This document shows positions 40,201 to 52,887 of a stretch of 64,000 nucleotides of DNA, in pieces; position 1 is the first letter of the stretch, and every line of letters starts with the position of its first letter. A model generated the notes under the pieces. That model made no database searches, was not told where the DNA came from, and worked only from the letters and a program-made list of their open reading frames with translations. Origin of the DNA: Ganoderma boninense (taxonomy: Eukaryota; Basidiomycota; Agaricomycetes; Polyporales; Polyporaceae); NCBI GenBank assembly GCA_002900995.3, contig CM035311.1, positions 1,116,001-1,180,000 of the forward strand, given 5' to 3'. Position numbers and translations under genes: made by a program.

Positions 40201-43200
40201 ACGTTCAACGTCGGCCGCAGCGCAGTCGATCAGACCGAGTGAGATCGCTGTCTTTCCGTACCCCACCTCATCGGCGAGCACGCCCCCGCGGACGTGATGG
40301 AGACGTTGGGCGCGGCCCTCCGCACGCCAGCCAAGAGGCTCAAGGATTGCCTCCGAAATCTCCTCCTCAGTAAAGGGTAGCGAGGTCTGCTTCTCTTGCT
40401 CTAGCATCCACGTGAGCGAGCGAAGCTGCTCGGGACGCAGAGGCAGCTTGAAACTCGGGGGCTGGGCGTGTTCTGTGTCGAACCGATTGCTGATAAGCGT
40501 GAGTTTCGGAAGTGACAGCTGGGCTGCGGGAGTAAAATTCGTATCCAGGCGCCACGCTAGTGTCGGGGTCTCGATGCGTCCGAGAGTGGGAAGGCGCGAC
40601 AGAGCACGATGCATGAGTGAGACGACGTTGACACCAATCCGCATGACCCCGACGCCGTCCTCATCGACCTTTAGCTGCGTGATGAACGGCGCAGGACGAC
40701 GTTTGAGGCCCCTTTCGAATTCTCCAGCCTGGACGGCATCCTCGAAGGCGGTGGTCTTGCCCTTCTTGCCCTTGGCCCATAGGATCGCGGGGGAGACTGG
40801 TGCGCACCTATGGCATGGAACGCTCCCGTTCTCCCCATTACGCCTAAGGTCTTGGTTGCCGACCTCCTGCCACTCAGCAAAATGGCCGTCAATGTTGCGG
40901 ATACGCTCTGTGAGCCACGCGAGGGCGCGGAATGTGCTACGCTCTTGCACCTTGTCGACCTCCTTGTAGGCTAGCTGACACCATTCCGACCCGAAGTCTG
41001 CGCCATGGCGAACCTTGCAGACCAGGAGTGCGCTGGCGCTCTTGCAAGCATCTTGCGACACATTGAGTGAGATTTCCTCCGCAGGGGTCGCAAAAACAGC
41101 GTCATGGCCAGACGCAGGCTGTCGAGACAAGTTTAAGCGCACAGAAGTCAAACGTATAACAAAAAGAAAATGTACCATCAGCTTCACGTCCTTCGCCTCC
41201 ACCCACCGACACGGTAAGGAGCACTTGACGTGCTGCACACCCACCACGTCGCTCTGCCTCCACTTTGGCTCTAGTGTCGCAATGATCGGCCTGCTCTCCC
41301 CATACTCGTACCTTCGTGTGCTCGTTGAGAAAACAAACGCGTCTTCGCCAGGCTGTCCACAGCGCGTCGGGTCCAGCAACAAGAAAATTGGGGGCAAGTT
41401 CCCATCGCCCTCCGCCGACGTGCGCCTATGCAGCGCCGCGTTCGCCGTCCCGCACTTGTCGATGAGGGTATACATTCCTGAAATGTCGCGGTCGAACAGC
41501 CCCGCTCCCTCCGCGCCCGGGGGCACGCGTACCTCGAGCTGCGTATGCACCATGCGGTTCTTGAACTCCTCGCCCTGCAGGCCGAGCTTCTGCTCCCACG
41601 CGGGGACGAGCTCCTCCCCGCCCTCGATTTCGACGTCGACGCGCGTGATTCTTGGCAGCGCCCATTCCCACTTGCCCTCGAACAACCCGGTCGAGCAAAT
41701 GAAGCGGCCCACGGGGACCTGCAGCAAGCGCCGAATATCCGCGTTCGCGGGAGCGCTATCCTCGGGGAACGCGAAGAGCCGCCACTGCGGCTGCTGAGAG
41801 TGCAAGGATAACTCGAGGCGCGCGGAGGGGGCTTGGTACACCACGGACCAGGTCTCTTGACGCTTTGCCTCTACGAAGCGTAGCTCCCTCGCGGTCGCAC
41901 GAAGGACGGCTGCGCGCCACTCCTGGAACCGACTGGAAGGCATGTTGGCGTTATAGGAAGCCGCTATGGCATCGATCTCTGGCTCGGCCACATTTGAAAC
42001 CGACAGCGACATGGGGAGGATCGCCTTCAAGTCCTCTTCGAACGTCGAGGGAGGGAGACGCGGGCTGGCGGTCAAGTCGATGGGCCGGTAGTTATGTTCA
42101 GGGCGTCCGCCGCACTTGTCACAGGATGTTGAATAACAGTCGACGCATCGGTTGAGCGTCCGGTCCGTCATGTCCTTGCGGCCCTCACAGCCGCACAGAC
42201 GTGCAGAGCGGAGTGCTTCATCGAGAAGGGCTGCGAAGGAGAGCTGCGATACGGATGCAGCCAGGTTGAGCGGCCGCTCCATGAGCTGCTCCTCACCCGT
42301 GATGTGTGTGTCGACGTCGTCCGTGGGGGGATCCACCTCCATAATCTCGTCCTCATCGCAGTCCATCCTGTTTGGGTCTTCCTCGACGATGCGACCCTCG
42401 GGGGCTTGCTCGTGCGTGTGATCCCTAGAGCCCTCCTTGAGCAGCGTGCGGCCGACAACGAGGGCTGCAAGGATGCAAGCGCCAACGACCGTCGTCGACA
42501 TGGCGTTCCCCGCGAGGTCTGCGAGCTGGTCCTCCGTCTCGCGCGTAAGCAGTAGCTCGTCGATAGGGAGACCCTGCATGGACAGAGCTTCGAGGCCGAT
42601 CATAGGCCCGCCACGGTTCGTGATGTACGGAATCATACTTGGCGTAAGGCAGGGGCTGAGACCGGGTTTGCTCGACCCCGTCGAGCGGTCGACGTTCTGA
42701 GACAGGTTCCATACTTGACTGAGGAAGTTACAGGTGAGGAGTTCATTCAGTTTGAGGGACTGTGATTCGACTTACGTCTTGTAGGATGGGTCCACGCCCT
42801 TCATTGCGGACCGGAGGAGACTGATGTCCATCAAATCCCAGACACGTTCAACCTGACCGATGCCCCAGTCATTCCAAGCGAAATCAGGAAGCTTGCAAAA
42901 GCCGCCTGCAAAGTCTTGTTAGTTACGCCATCATACCAAAACCTACATCCATTCATAAAATTGCAAGCCCTCAGACTGCGAGCCCAACGTAAAACAACAT
43001 CACGCATCCCGAACCTCGAGGCGTAAGCGCTCTTTTGCTGCACAGAATGTGCACACGGAATTAGCGAACGACAAGACCCCACCGTCTCGAGTTGACATCG
43101 TCCTCCCCCACACACACACGGAGACAGCATGAAAACCAAGTGCGCCCACTGACTCAATATCAGCCAGATCCTCGTAATATGTGGGCCGCTTGCTCGGGGA

Positions 43201-44602
43201 ACAACTTACTTAGGTGAACATGCTTCTAGAGGCAAGACTGCTATCCAAATAGTTGAACCTCACCTTCTCCCCAGCCCGTCAGAGGCCGCTTTGCCCCAAG
43301 GTGCTCCTCCAAGCGAGCACGCTGGTGCCGGCTCTCACAGCGACCCCAATCGGTACGACCGCGTCTGCCACTAACCGTGTCGGCAACCTCGTTGGCGAGC
43401 TTCTGACGCGCCTGGTGGATACGGGAGTCATCAGCTGGGAGGAGGAACGCATCCAGCGTCGACGAGGCCGGCCGCTTGAGCTCCTGGATCTTGGCCTTCC
43501 ACGTTTCGGGGAGAGAGGAGTTCGCCTTGTTGACGGCAAGCAGGTACTTGCGATGTCGGGTGTGGGGGATGTAGAAAGCCTTCGTATCGAGCTTGACGAA
43601 GTCTGCGGAGTAGCCTTCCTGTACGAAGTATGCGACGACTTTTTCCCAGGGAGCACCGCAGACGTTCTCGAGAATCACGAGCGGTGGTTGGTTCTTCCTA
43701 ACCCAGGACAGCATGCCGCGGAACGTGCGGCCCGATTCGCCGTTGGCGTCGATGGTTTGCTTCTTCTTGTTGAGGTTGGAGTAGTCGACGCAGGACGTCC
43801 CGGCAACGAGTAGATCCACATTGCCGGGCACATCGACGAGGGCACCATATGCGGTTGTGCTAGACGTTAATTATATTCGGATGTCAGCATGTTGTGAACG
43901 GTACGAAGAAACAATGAGTACTCGCGCTTGATCCCGGTCGAGTTCGCAAACGTCGCGAAACAAGATGGGCGGTTGGAAGTTGCGCTCAATATATGCCTGT
44001 TTGAACGGCTCAATTTCACAAGAGAAGACGTGTTCGTAGTCAAAAGACACGCCAAAATGCTGGGGAATATACCGCTGAATGAGGCTCAATGCAAGAAGTG
44101 GGGACTCTGTGCCCGAACACATGGTCGCGACACGCAGCTTCCTCCCATCTAAGTGATCCACTACCGCCTTGAGTTGGGGGACGCGAGAAACGAGGTCGGA
44201 AAAGATAGCGGGGATATGGTGGATGGGCGGGAGAGCTGAGTTCTCTAATGTGCTACGTTCGGCGGCTTCCACCGTCTCGTCCTCGTCGTCCTCGTCTCCG
44301 TCCTCTTGGCCCTCGCCCTCATCCTCCTGATTGGCGTCCTCCTCATCCTGCTCTTCGTCCTGCTCCCCATCCTGGTCCTTCTCCATCGCCTCGTCTTCCT
44401 CCATCTCTACCTCGTCATCGTCGCTATCACCATCCGGCTGGACTGAAGACTCATGGTCGGCGTCGTCAAGCTCGTCTTTGGACGAGGTATGGCGAGGTTT
44501 GTCCTCGACCTTGCTAGACTGGCCAGGCTTGTCGAGTTTGAACATAAAGGAGGTGATTGGCAACTGGCCCTTTTCTCGAGACCGTTTCCGGATGCGTGGC
44601 AT
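37264..44602 (-). CDS. DNMT5: DNMT5-type DNA cytosine methyltransferase with RING and SNF2 ATPase
   Basis: A long multi-exon gene encoding very roughly 2000-2200 residues. Exon 1 starts MPRIRKRSREKGQLPITSF, followed by an acidic tract (about residues 30-120). Methyltransferase motif I is LRVATMCSGTESPLLAL. Motif IV with the catalytic Cys is VAGTSCVDYSNLN. Motif VI is VILENVCGAPWEKV, and motif VIII is like FYIPHTRHRKYLLAV. After a linker come the SNF2 motifs GGVLADEVGYGKTA (Walker A), the divergent Walker B VDEYTYLDG, and WVLSGTPP. A RING-like finger inserted between the helicase lobes has CPGCNRDG, SCRHTGCYDC and a following Cys. The last lobe has LLLNVMDESASGANLTSANH and QAIGRVRRYGQ. DNMT5 copies CpG methylation onto hemimethylated DNA using ATP. 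The chromodomain at the N-terminus of the Cryptococcus enzyme is not visible here. Intron positions are approximate. Confidence 0.92.
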
Positions 44603-45205
44603 AGTGCAGAGGGGCTAAGCAGAAGCGGAGGAGATGAGGGAGATGAGCGGGGGACTCAAGCGAAGTGCGGCCTTTGTGGGAAACCTCGATCGCGACGCAC
44701 TTGTCACGTTCGCGTCGGATAACGCGTGATTCGTCATCACGCAGACGCGCGAGTCCCTTGTTCGAACCCGAGCCAACACAATTAGTTTCACGACTAGATT
44801 TTCCGGAGGCATGTACATCATTGGCCGCTCTGCGTATCACGACACAAAGGGTAGATAGTACTACTAACTAACAAGTGTTCACAAGTATTTACTTGGGCAT
44901 CGTCAATGGTTCGAGTACTCGCAGTTCCTCAAGGAGTTGTGATGGCATTTGAGTGTAAGTATACATTTTCCTATGAGATACATTCATCGAAAGCGATATG
45001 TTGGCAAAGAGCGAAGCGCAAAGCAAGTGGTATAAGTCATTTAAAAACCAAGGCGCATGGAAGAGGCCCTCTCTTGGCCACCCATTATTGGGCAAAGTCC
45101 AAAGGTCGAAAAGGGCGCCTTTTTCATAATATCGTCAGTTCCAGGGAGTCCGATCATGACTAGGCCGTCTCAAGCACCGTGGACCGACCTTGGGTTCCTC
45201 CCCTT
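44603..45205. other. DNMT5 promoter and BCS1-like gene 1 3' flank
   Basis: About 600 bp. No TATA box was seen ahead of the DNMT5 start. A tRNA-like hairpin near 44700-44770 was considered and rejected. No gene is supported. Confidence 0.4.
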
Positions 45206-47343
45206 TCATAGCGGATCCGCCAAAGGCGCAGAAGACGGAGACGGAGACACAGGAGCCGGGGAAGACGGCGACGAAGACGGGAGCTCGTCCGTGTTCTCAG
45301 AGTCGGAGGGGGGCGCGTCGGAGCGCGCACCCGTCGCCTTCTTCTCAAGCAGCCGCTTCGCGATCCACGCCGGGAGGTCCTCGACCGCCTCGTACGGCCG
45401 CGTCTTGTACGTCATCAGGTAGCCCTGGAGCGTCGCCATCGAGAACGCGCGGTGCGGGACTGCCGCCGCGAACCGGTCTGCGAGCTCCGCCGCCTTCTTG
45501 CGCGAGAGCTTCGGCGCGCGGACCGAGTGCGCGAGGCCGACGTACGAGCCATCGGAGTCCTTCTCGCCCTGGGACATGAGAAGCGGCGTAGGGGAGGTGG
45601 GTGACGGAGAAGGGGAGGCGGAGTCGCCGTCGCCCTTGTCGCTCTCGCTGCGCGAGCCGTACCCGGAGTCCTTCTCATCGCCAGCCTTCTCGCCGGCCGC
45701 CTTCTCCACGCTGTTCTCCTTCTCCTCTTCGTCCTTGTCGGCCTCGGAGCTCGATGGGAGGTAGAACCGGCGGAAGAGCTCGCGGCACTGGTACTTGCTC
45801 GCAAGCCTGAACTCGATGTGCAGGTCGAGGCGGCCGGGGCGGCACAGCGCGGGGTCGAGCGCGGCGTAGTCGTTCGTCGTCGCGAAGAAGATGCGGCCCT
45901 CCTGCGCGCCGATGCCGTCGAGCGCGTTGAGCAGCCCGCTCAGCGTCACGCGGCACGTCGATTCCGCGGCCTTCTCTGGCCGCGCCTCGCGCTCGGCAGC
46001 CTCTTCGGGGTCGCGCCGGCGCAGCGCCTGCAGCTCGGGGTCCGCGATGTCGCGCTTGATGCCCTGGTGGAACGCCGCGTCGATGTCCTCGATGAGCACG
46101 ATGCACTCTTCGGGGAGCTCCGAGATCGTCGAGTTGAGCGAGGCGTCGTCCATGCCGAGCCGCGTGAGAGAGAGGATGTAGACGTCGAGGTTGAGCTCGC
46201 CGGAGATGCTGTGGATGAGCGAGGTCTTGCCGGACCCGGGCGCACCGTAGAGGAGGTAGCCACGGCGGTGAGGGATGCCCCGCTCAGCGTACCATTCCTT
46301 GCTCGCGAGGAAGTCCTTCGCGTCGCCCATGACAAGCTCGATGATGCCGGGGTCGAGGACGATCGACTTCATGGGGCGCTTGTGCTGGGTGGACATCAGC
46401 TTCCAAGAATCCGATCTGCAGGACGATCATCAGAACGACCAGCTATTCCTGAAAATCGCCAGAGAACTCACGAATCTGAAACGTAGATAGAGATCATGTT
46501 TTCGCTAGCCTTGTGATACATCTTCTTTGCTTCCAGAAGCAGCTCGCGTAGCAGGGCATTGCTCCGAGTAAACATGCTAGTAAGCCGACGCATTAGCGCC
46601 AATGCGTAACTCGTTTCCGTTTCATAGCTCTGGGCTTACCGAATACACAACTTGTTTCGCGTTTGCCATGGGCTGTCGTTCGTCTGGTTGCGCCTGACGC
46701 TCACAAACCGGTGCTTGTACCAGAGCGTGTAGGTAGTGTCCAGGGAAGGAAGGAAGGAGATGTGGCGGCCCTTGGTGGGATCATCCAACTCATCGGGGTC
46801 GGACATAACAGGCGCGTCAATGCCAAAGGTCCGGGTGCTGACGTCGAGAGTCCGGGCAGAACCTGTCGAATCGCGATCAAAGATGAGCCACTCCCCAGAT
46901 GAAATGAAACGAGGCGATGCTCACGGAACACCTGATGCCTCGAAAGCCAATACATTAGCCACACTGTTAGGCGGAGTTTAATATGCGTCATTATACCACG
47001 GACAAGCCTGAGGTTCGCGCTCACCTCCGGAATCGTCGTTCTCATCAATGGTGACCGTCATCCAGAACATATCAGTGACGCCGTCCCAGGATCGCCATAG
47101 AATACGTCGGAAGACTTCAAGCAGACCACCAAAGATGAAGAGCTTCAACCAGTCGCGGACAGCGGAGAGCGAAAGCAGCTTCGAAAAGAGCCCCGGCACC
47201 TGCATGGGAGAGAACGATGTCACACCCCCAGAGGACGCGTCAGCGGTCGCATTTGCGGCCGCAAGGACTTCGGAAATGTTGAGCCCGTTTGGACCGGACT
47301 GGACAGCAGAGAGGACAGTCTGGAGAACCGCGACGGCGTCCAT
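45206..47343 (-). CDS. BCS1-like AAA ATPase, copy 1
   Basis: A multi-exon gene. Exon 1 from 47343 (MDAVAVLQTVLSAVQSG) carries a hydrophobic segment, LSAVRDWLKLFIFGGLLEVF, as a single membrane anchor. The BCS1 N-terminal region follows: SFLPSLDTTYTLWYKHRFVS, then KRPMKSIVLDPGIIELVMGD. The large last exon (46396-45206) holds the AAA module: GYLLYGAPGSGKTSLIHSIS (Walker A), CIVLIEDIDAAF (Walker B), LSGLLNALDG, FFATTNDYAALDPALCRPGR (sensor 1 and arginine region). An acidic insert of about 60 residues (DKDEEEKENSVEKAAGEK) precedes the lid part FSMATLQGYLMTYKTRPYEA. The true BCS1 of mitochondria is a translocase for the Rieske protein of complex III; copies like this one, with low-complexity inserts, are common and expanded in mushrooms and their roles are unknown. 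Neighbouring copies 2 and 3 have the same plan. Confidence 0.88.
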
Positions 47344-47435
47344 GGTCTCCTAGAAGCTCGAGTGGTTGTAAGCCCAGGAAGAGTTGATGGTGAGTAGGGA
47401 TGCGTTCCCTGAGGGATAGCAGATCTGCGTGCCCT

Positions 47436-47442
47436 TCTTATA
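47436..47442 (-). promoter_or_regulatory. Possible TATA box of BCS1-like copy 1
   Basis: The minus strand reads TATAAGA about 95 bp upstream of the start codon, a position like that of the better TATA boxes of copies 2 and 3. Confidence 0.35.
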
Positions 47443-49578
47443 CGTACCAAACGATGGCACCCGACAATAAATTAAGCTTCGGAACCGCCCCCTGTCCATT
47501 CATTTGCAACGTTGTGGAAGCGGGAGTCAGCCATCAGTGACTCGCGCCCGGGGTGCCGCCAAGCACGTCGGTTGTGGCACCGAGCCGGATTCAGCAAGGA
47601 CCGTCGGGCGACGGATAAAGCAAGGCTCCTTCTGGCATGAACACAGGTTATCAGCGCATCGCTCCGGAGCTGCTTTATGCGAGGAAACTAACCTCTTCTC
47701 ACATGGAGGAACTTGGGATTGTTCACCTGGACAAAAACATCACTGGAGAGGGCCGGTCGTTCAAGTTCGCACTGCATTGTGCAGCGCGGAAGAGCGGTTG
47801 CCATGTGGTGCCAGGTCGGGGTGCTGTGCGGTCAGTTCCTCAGCGGAAGGCCGGCGGCGTGCATATGGGGAAAGAAGAGTCATTGCTGGCCATAGCTAGT
47901 CGTCAGTGGGTACAAGCGACGCAGCTCGCTGCTGTCGCGGGTGTTGCACAAACCGCGGGGCGGTGAGATTGGCGGTGCTAGCGCCCTGTCCCCATCCGTT
48001 CACACTCCGCGGGCGCTTACGCATCGGAGTCTTCCTACTCCTCTGAGCTCTCGCACAACCGTTTCCCCGTCCTTACCCAATTCTCAGTGTTTCAGTTGAA
48101 TTAAGTTCTCGAGATTACGTAGATCTACAATGTACATCCAACGCTTCGGCATCATTGGAGTTCATAGCAGCTGATTCGCATTTCAAGCCCGATTCGTGGG
48201 CAGCCTTCCGGCGTACAATCCGTCTCCGAGTCCTGTAAGTGTGCGCTCAGATGTTCTCACACTCCTGCCTAGACAATATACTCACTGGTTCGGGGCGACT
48301 TGACTGCATGTATCCTTGTATTGACCGCCACCATAGCTACGCACGACGAACAAGGCTCGACCAAGGCATGAACAGACCGGATATTCGCCGCGTAGAGTGT
48401 CGGAAATTTCCGAACCGCTTCGAGATGCATCAAGGCATGGCAGAAAAGCGACCGCGATTTCGTACAACGCATCAGGATGATTTTTGCCATCGCGGTGCAT
48501 CGGGATGCACCCTGATTGCCTCGAGTTGGTAATTTGATGCGGGAATTCCTCATCACAGTGGAATCCGGACGAATATTCACTGCTAAAGATGGAATCCCGA
48601 TGCATCCAGATAGCTTTCGCATCCGGATGGTCCCAGGAAATTTCCGACAAGCGCCTGCGCCAAAGCTTCATCTTATTGTTGCAACCGGCGCACCGCTGGC
48701 GACGCCTTAGGTGGAAGCCTCGGTATCACTTGCACAAAAACGAATACGCTTCCACCTGATATGGGGCGTATTGAACGCATTGTCCTACGTCAGGGACGTA
48801 TCCACTTCAAAATGGTGCCCTCAAGGCATTTATGGAGCCGTGTTTGAGTCTGAACGGGCAGGACGCAAGTTCGTCACCTATACGCTTAAGTTATACCCTT
48901 ATCTACCATTGCAGGATGGGGCAAGTTATACCGTTTTAGAGAAGCAAGATTTTTATGCTGACTGACGTACCTGACCGTTTGCAGAGCCGTCGCTAGTCTC
49001 CTTTCTCGTACGTTTGTCCCTTATTGTAACCCTGCCACGGGCTCACCTGCCTATCCCAAATCCAGGTCTGTGCTACGGTATTGCCGCACTCGTTTATGAC
49101 CTTATATTCGGATGCATTCGATGGCTCTTCACTAGTGAGATTGCTTCCCTTGCTCGAGCTTCCCCGGACGCTCGCTGATTCGGACTCCACAGACATAGCC
49201 AAGCCAATAGTCCTCCTGCTTGCTGGTCTGGCATATGGACTGTTTCTAGGTTCCGCCATCGTACTCCAGTCTCCGATTCGAGCTACGCAAGACTGGTTGA
49301 TGGTCGAACAGAGCCGAAGGGAGATGAAGACGCGGAGCCAAGGGTCGCCGTCTTCTTCCCGCCACGGCTTCGAATACCAGCAACTTGCCTCGCTCTCAAG
49401 CATACACTCTCCGTCATACTAGCAACATACACCACTCTTTACTCTCCTCTTGAAGCACAAATCCACTCGTTTGCTCCTACAATTGTATACCAGGATTACA
49501 TCGATCTCGAGGGTGTTGAATTCTACTACACGCCCTATGCTACATTCAATCACTCTATCCCTACTGATACACAGATCG
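47443..49578. other. Intergenic between BCS1-like copies 1 and 2
   Basis: About 2.1 kb. I found no supported gene; the frames at 48711-48965 and 49081-49422 lack recognisable motifs. From 48469 to 48630 the word GCATC(C/G/A)GGATG recurs at 48469, 48497 and 48619, with a related GCATCCAGAT at 48602. Confidence 0.4.
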
Positions 49579-51746
49579 TCATGAAGTGCCCTCAACCTTC
49601 TCAAGGGTCAACACTCCTGAGGAACTGCCACCCTTCTTCGCGGCTGCCTGGGCAGCATTTTCGCGCATTTTCTTCTCAACCCACGCAGGTGCCTCCTCGA
49701 CCGCGACGTACGGCCGGACCTTGTATGCCATCAGATAGCCCTGCAGCGTCGCCATCGAGAATGTATGTGGCGGAATGACTGCTGCGAAACGGTCTGCAAG
49801 GGCCGCTGCCGTCTTCGGGGGAAGCTGGAAGTCATGGCCCGTGCGCGTCATGCCGACGTACACGGTTTTCACCTGCTGAGGTATCGCGAGCAGTGGCGAG
49901 TCCTCCACTGCAGACACAGGGTCACTGGATTCACGGATAGGGGAGTCCGTACGCGACGCGTATCCTGAATCCTTCTCATCTTCCTTGTCGCCATCGTCAT
50001 AGCCGTCGCTGTCGCCCTCATCGTTCTCGACAGACGTATCCGGCGATGCGGTGTAAAACCGCTGGAACAGCTCCCTCGCCTGGTGCTCGCTTGCAAGCCC
50101 GAACTCGACGTGCAAGTCTAGTCGACCGGGGCGCAGCAGAGCCGGATCGAGGGCAGCATAGTCGTTGGTCGTCGCGAACAGAATCCGCCCCTCCTGCGCC
50201 GCGATCCCGTCCAGCGCGTTCAGCAGCCCGCTCAGCGTGACCCCGTTGAAGCTGCCGCCACCCGACCTGTTGCCCCCGTCCGCGCCCTCGGCGGCGTTCT
50301 CGCCATCAAGGGGGGATGCCGGCCCCTCGGGTCCGGGGTTGATGTCGCGGCGCGGGAGGCCGCGGGCGAACGCGGCGTCGATGTCCTCCATGAGGAGGAT
50401 GCACGACTTGGGGAGGCGCGAGACGAGCGACTTGAGGCTATTGTCGTTGAGCGACATGACCGTCAGCGAGAGGATGTAGATGCTGAGCCCGAGCTCGCCC
50501 GCGATGCTGTGGATCATCGACGTCTTGCCCGACCCGGGCGCCCCATGCAGGAGGTAGCCCCGGCGGAACGGGATGCCTGTAAGTAGCATGCATAATGCAG
50601 GGAGGGGCAGTGGGAAGATTGAGCTGCGATTATCTTTTGGGGGGACGCCGCTCGGAGGATGGTGGGCGGATCGATGGGCGGCACGCACCTCGGTCTGCGT
50701 ACCACTTCCTACTGTTGAGAAAGTCCTGCGCGTCTTCCAGCACGAGTTCCATGACGCCCGGGTCGAGTATTACGGAGGACATGGGCCGCTTTTGTTGCGC
50801 TGCCACGCGGCTCCAGTCCTCAACCCCCCTGTCGGTACACCACAGCCGGTGAGTACCTTGGATTGTTCAAGCACAGCCGGGAGGTAAAGGTCCTACCCTT
50901 CTTGCGCGACGTAGACGTCGATCAGATGTCCGTTCGCAGCCTTGTATGCGTTACGGGCTTCCTTCAGGAGCTCGCGAAGAAGGCCGGCATCGCGCGCGAG
51001 GATCCTTTATAGATTGCAGGCGTGTACGTCGTCAGCTGGCTGCGCGCTTAACCGCGACGTGGTAGGGATATATTACATGTACCTTATCTGCACCATATCC
51101 ATTGGGCCCCGCCACATGTTGGCCTCGGAGATGCGGGTACGGGTGATGGTCATGTACCGCCTGCGATACCATAGTGAGTACGTTCGCGAAAGCGATGGTA
51201 GGAATGAGACACGGTCTTGGGAGCTTATGGCGGCCCCATCGTCGTCGAGGTCGTTCACGGGCACGCCCTCGACGTGCCGGTGCGGGGAGCGGACCTCAAT
51301 GTTGCGTGCCTTCTGGAAGACCTTCTTCTGTGACAGCCAGTACATGATCCATTCTACAGCGGCAGAAAGGACGACCGTCGTCAGCATCATACTGTTCTAC
51401 ACCACTTGCGGAAAGTGAGCTTACGACACCCGTCCCCGTCTGATTGGAAATCTGCAGTGACCCAGACATGGTCGATGACCCATGCCCATGCCTCCGCCCA
51501 GCTCCGCCGACATACTTCAAAGAAGGCGCCGATCAGCAGGAGTGTCGCCCAGTCCCAGAACGCTGCCATCGAGAACATGGACACGATCACTTGTGGGAGG
51601 CTCATAGGTGTAGCGGCCGTCGCCTCTAGAACTGGAAGCTGAGAGGTGTAACCAGAGGGTTCACCAGATGCCATGACGGGCGGGGCCCCAGGCTGAGGCT
51701 GCGGAAACACGGAGAGCACGGATTGGAGAACTTGTGCTGCGTCCAT
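49579..51746 (-). CDS. BCS1-like AAA ATPase, copy 2
   Basis: Exon 1 starts at 51746 (MDAAQVLQSVLSVFPQPQPG) and contains the membrane anchor FSMAAFWDWATLLLIGAFFE. Following exons carry the BCS1 N-terminal block LWYRRRYMTITRTRISEANM and KRPMSSVILDPGVMELVLED. The last exon, 50688-49579, has FRRGYLLHGAPGSGKTSMIH (Walker A), KSCILLMEDIDAAFARGLPR (Walker B), GVTLSGLLNALDGIAAQEGR, LFATTNDYAALDPALLRPGR and the lid FSMATLQGYLMAYKVRPYVA. A Gly/Asn-rich insert lies after Walker B and an acidic Ser-rich insert (about 50 residues) before the lid. It is very close to copy 3: the core around LLNALDGIAAQEGR is the same. Probably a mitochondrial or other membrane-anchored AAA protein; its function beyond ATP hydrolysis is unknown. 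Confidence 0.88.
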
Positions 51747-51848
51747 GGCGAGCAAGAAGTGGGACGAAGGGGAGAGAGAGAGCGAAACGCTTGTGGCTGA
51801 TTTCACGAGGGTGAGACTGCAGCTGCGGCTATGCGATAGACTACATAC

Positions 51849-51855
51849 CTTTATA
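51849..51855 (-). promoter_or_regulatory. TATA box of BCS1-like copy 2
   Basis: The minus strand reads TATAAAG about 105 bp upstream of the ATG at 51746. Confidence 0.5.
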
Positions 51856-52887
51856 CACTCGAGAAGCGTTGGCCTGCGGCAGCGCGCATTCTGGATGTGA
51901 GTCAAGAGTCAAGACCTCGTGGTCACCTGTCATCGTCGCGGACTTCGCGTCCGGTTCCTTCAGACACCCTCGACGCAATGTGGTTCAGGTCATCTCACGC
52001 GAGGCCGCCAGCACCACACTTCTATCCCAGAAATGGTTGTGTTGATGTAGGGCTGCCAAGGCTGGAATCGCAGATCAGGACTGGGCTGTATTCGTACGAT
52101 GGTGATAAGGTTAGCAGCCACGTACACAATCGCCGCTCGTGTTGCCGCGCTTACCGCTGTTGAAGGCTCATCGACGCCAGCTCGATGGTAGCTTTCACAT
52201 GTAAACTCTGTAAGGTATCGCAGACTCAATCCATTCAATGGATCCGGGACCAATTCCGACATTAGAGCGACAACTTACATGAAGATTTCCTGGAGCGGAC
52301 GGCCTCGAGGATCCACTGCTTGAAGTTGAAGTTGCGCGTTCTTCGTTGTCCTAACTGACGCCTGCATATGTGCATAGTGCGATACGAGAAAAGCGGCGGC
52401 ACGTTTACAATGCGGCCGTGGATGGCGGAGCTCAGAGTCAGAACGAGCGCCGACTGCCATCGGAGGAGCCCGGCGTTTGTGGACGTACGTAATCATTGTT
52501 TGTTTCCAAGCAGGCTTCGTTGAACTTACTTTCGATTGCGCCTTGCCAGGTGCATCCAAGGTCTGTCTTGCAACGTTCGCATGTTCACTTGACCTCCTAG
52601 CCTCTATATCACTCATACAACCTCTCGCACAGCAATTAGCACTGCTCGTGCACTCACAACTCTTCCTGAGACCAGCGTTCCCCTTCAGACCAGGTTTGTA
52701 TCCTCTCGACCTTCAGCACAGCCGCATGGTGCACTGACCGTTCGACCTCATTTACTCTCTTCCTAACATACGAGTCCTGCTGTAAGATGTGGAACTGATG
52801 GCATCTGGTTATAGGTCACTATTCCTGTCAAGCCTTTAATAGCTTTAACCGCCGTCAGGTCATTTCCCAGGCTTAGACTTTTCCGTC
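51856..52887. other. Divergent intergenic region, copy 2 and SRPBCC gene
   Basis: About 1 kb. Several short frames occur, but none has a known motif or a convincing exon chain. Promoters of both flanking genes must lie here. Confidence 0.4.

Noticed and set aside
44695..44790. Possible tRNA with hairpin CGTGA-TTCGTCA-TCACG and a downstream GTTCGAACC
   Set aside because: The T stem does not pair, the spacing to the T arm is too long, and no acceptor stem forms. It is more likely a chance hairpin.
45818..46486. A 222-codon plus frame opposite BCS1-like copy 1
   Set aside because: It overlaps the conserved AAA exon on the other strand and has no motif.
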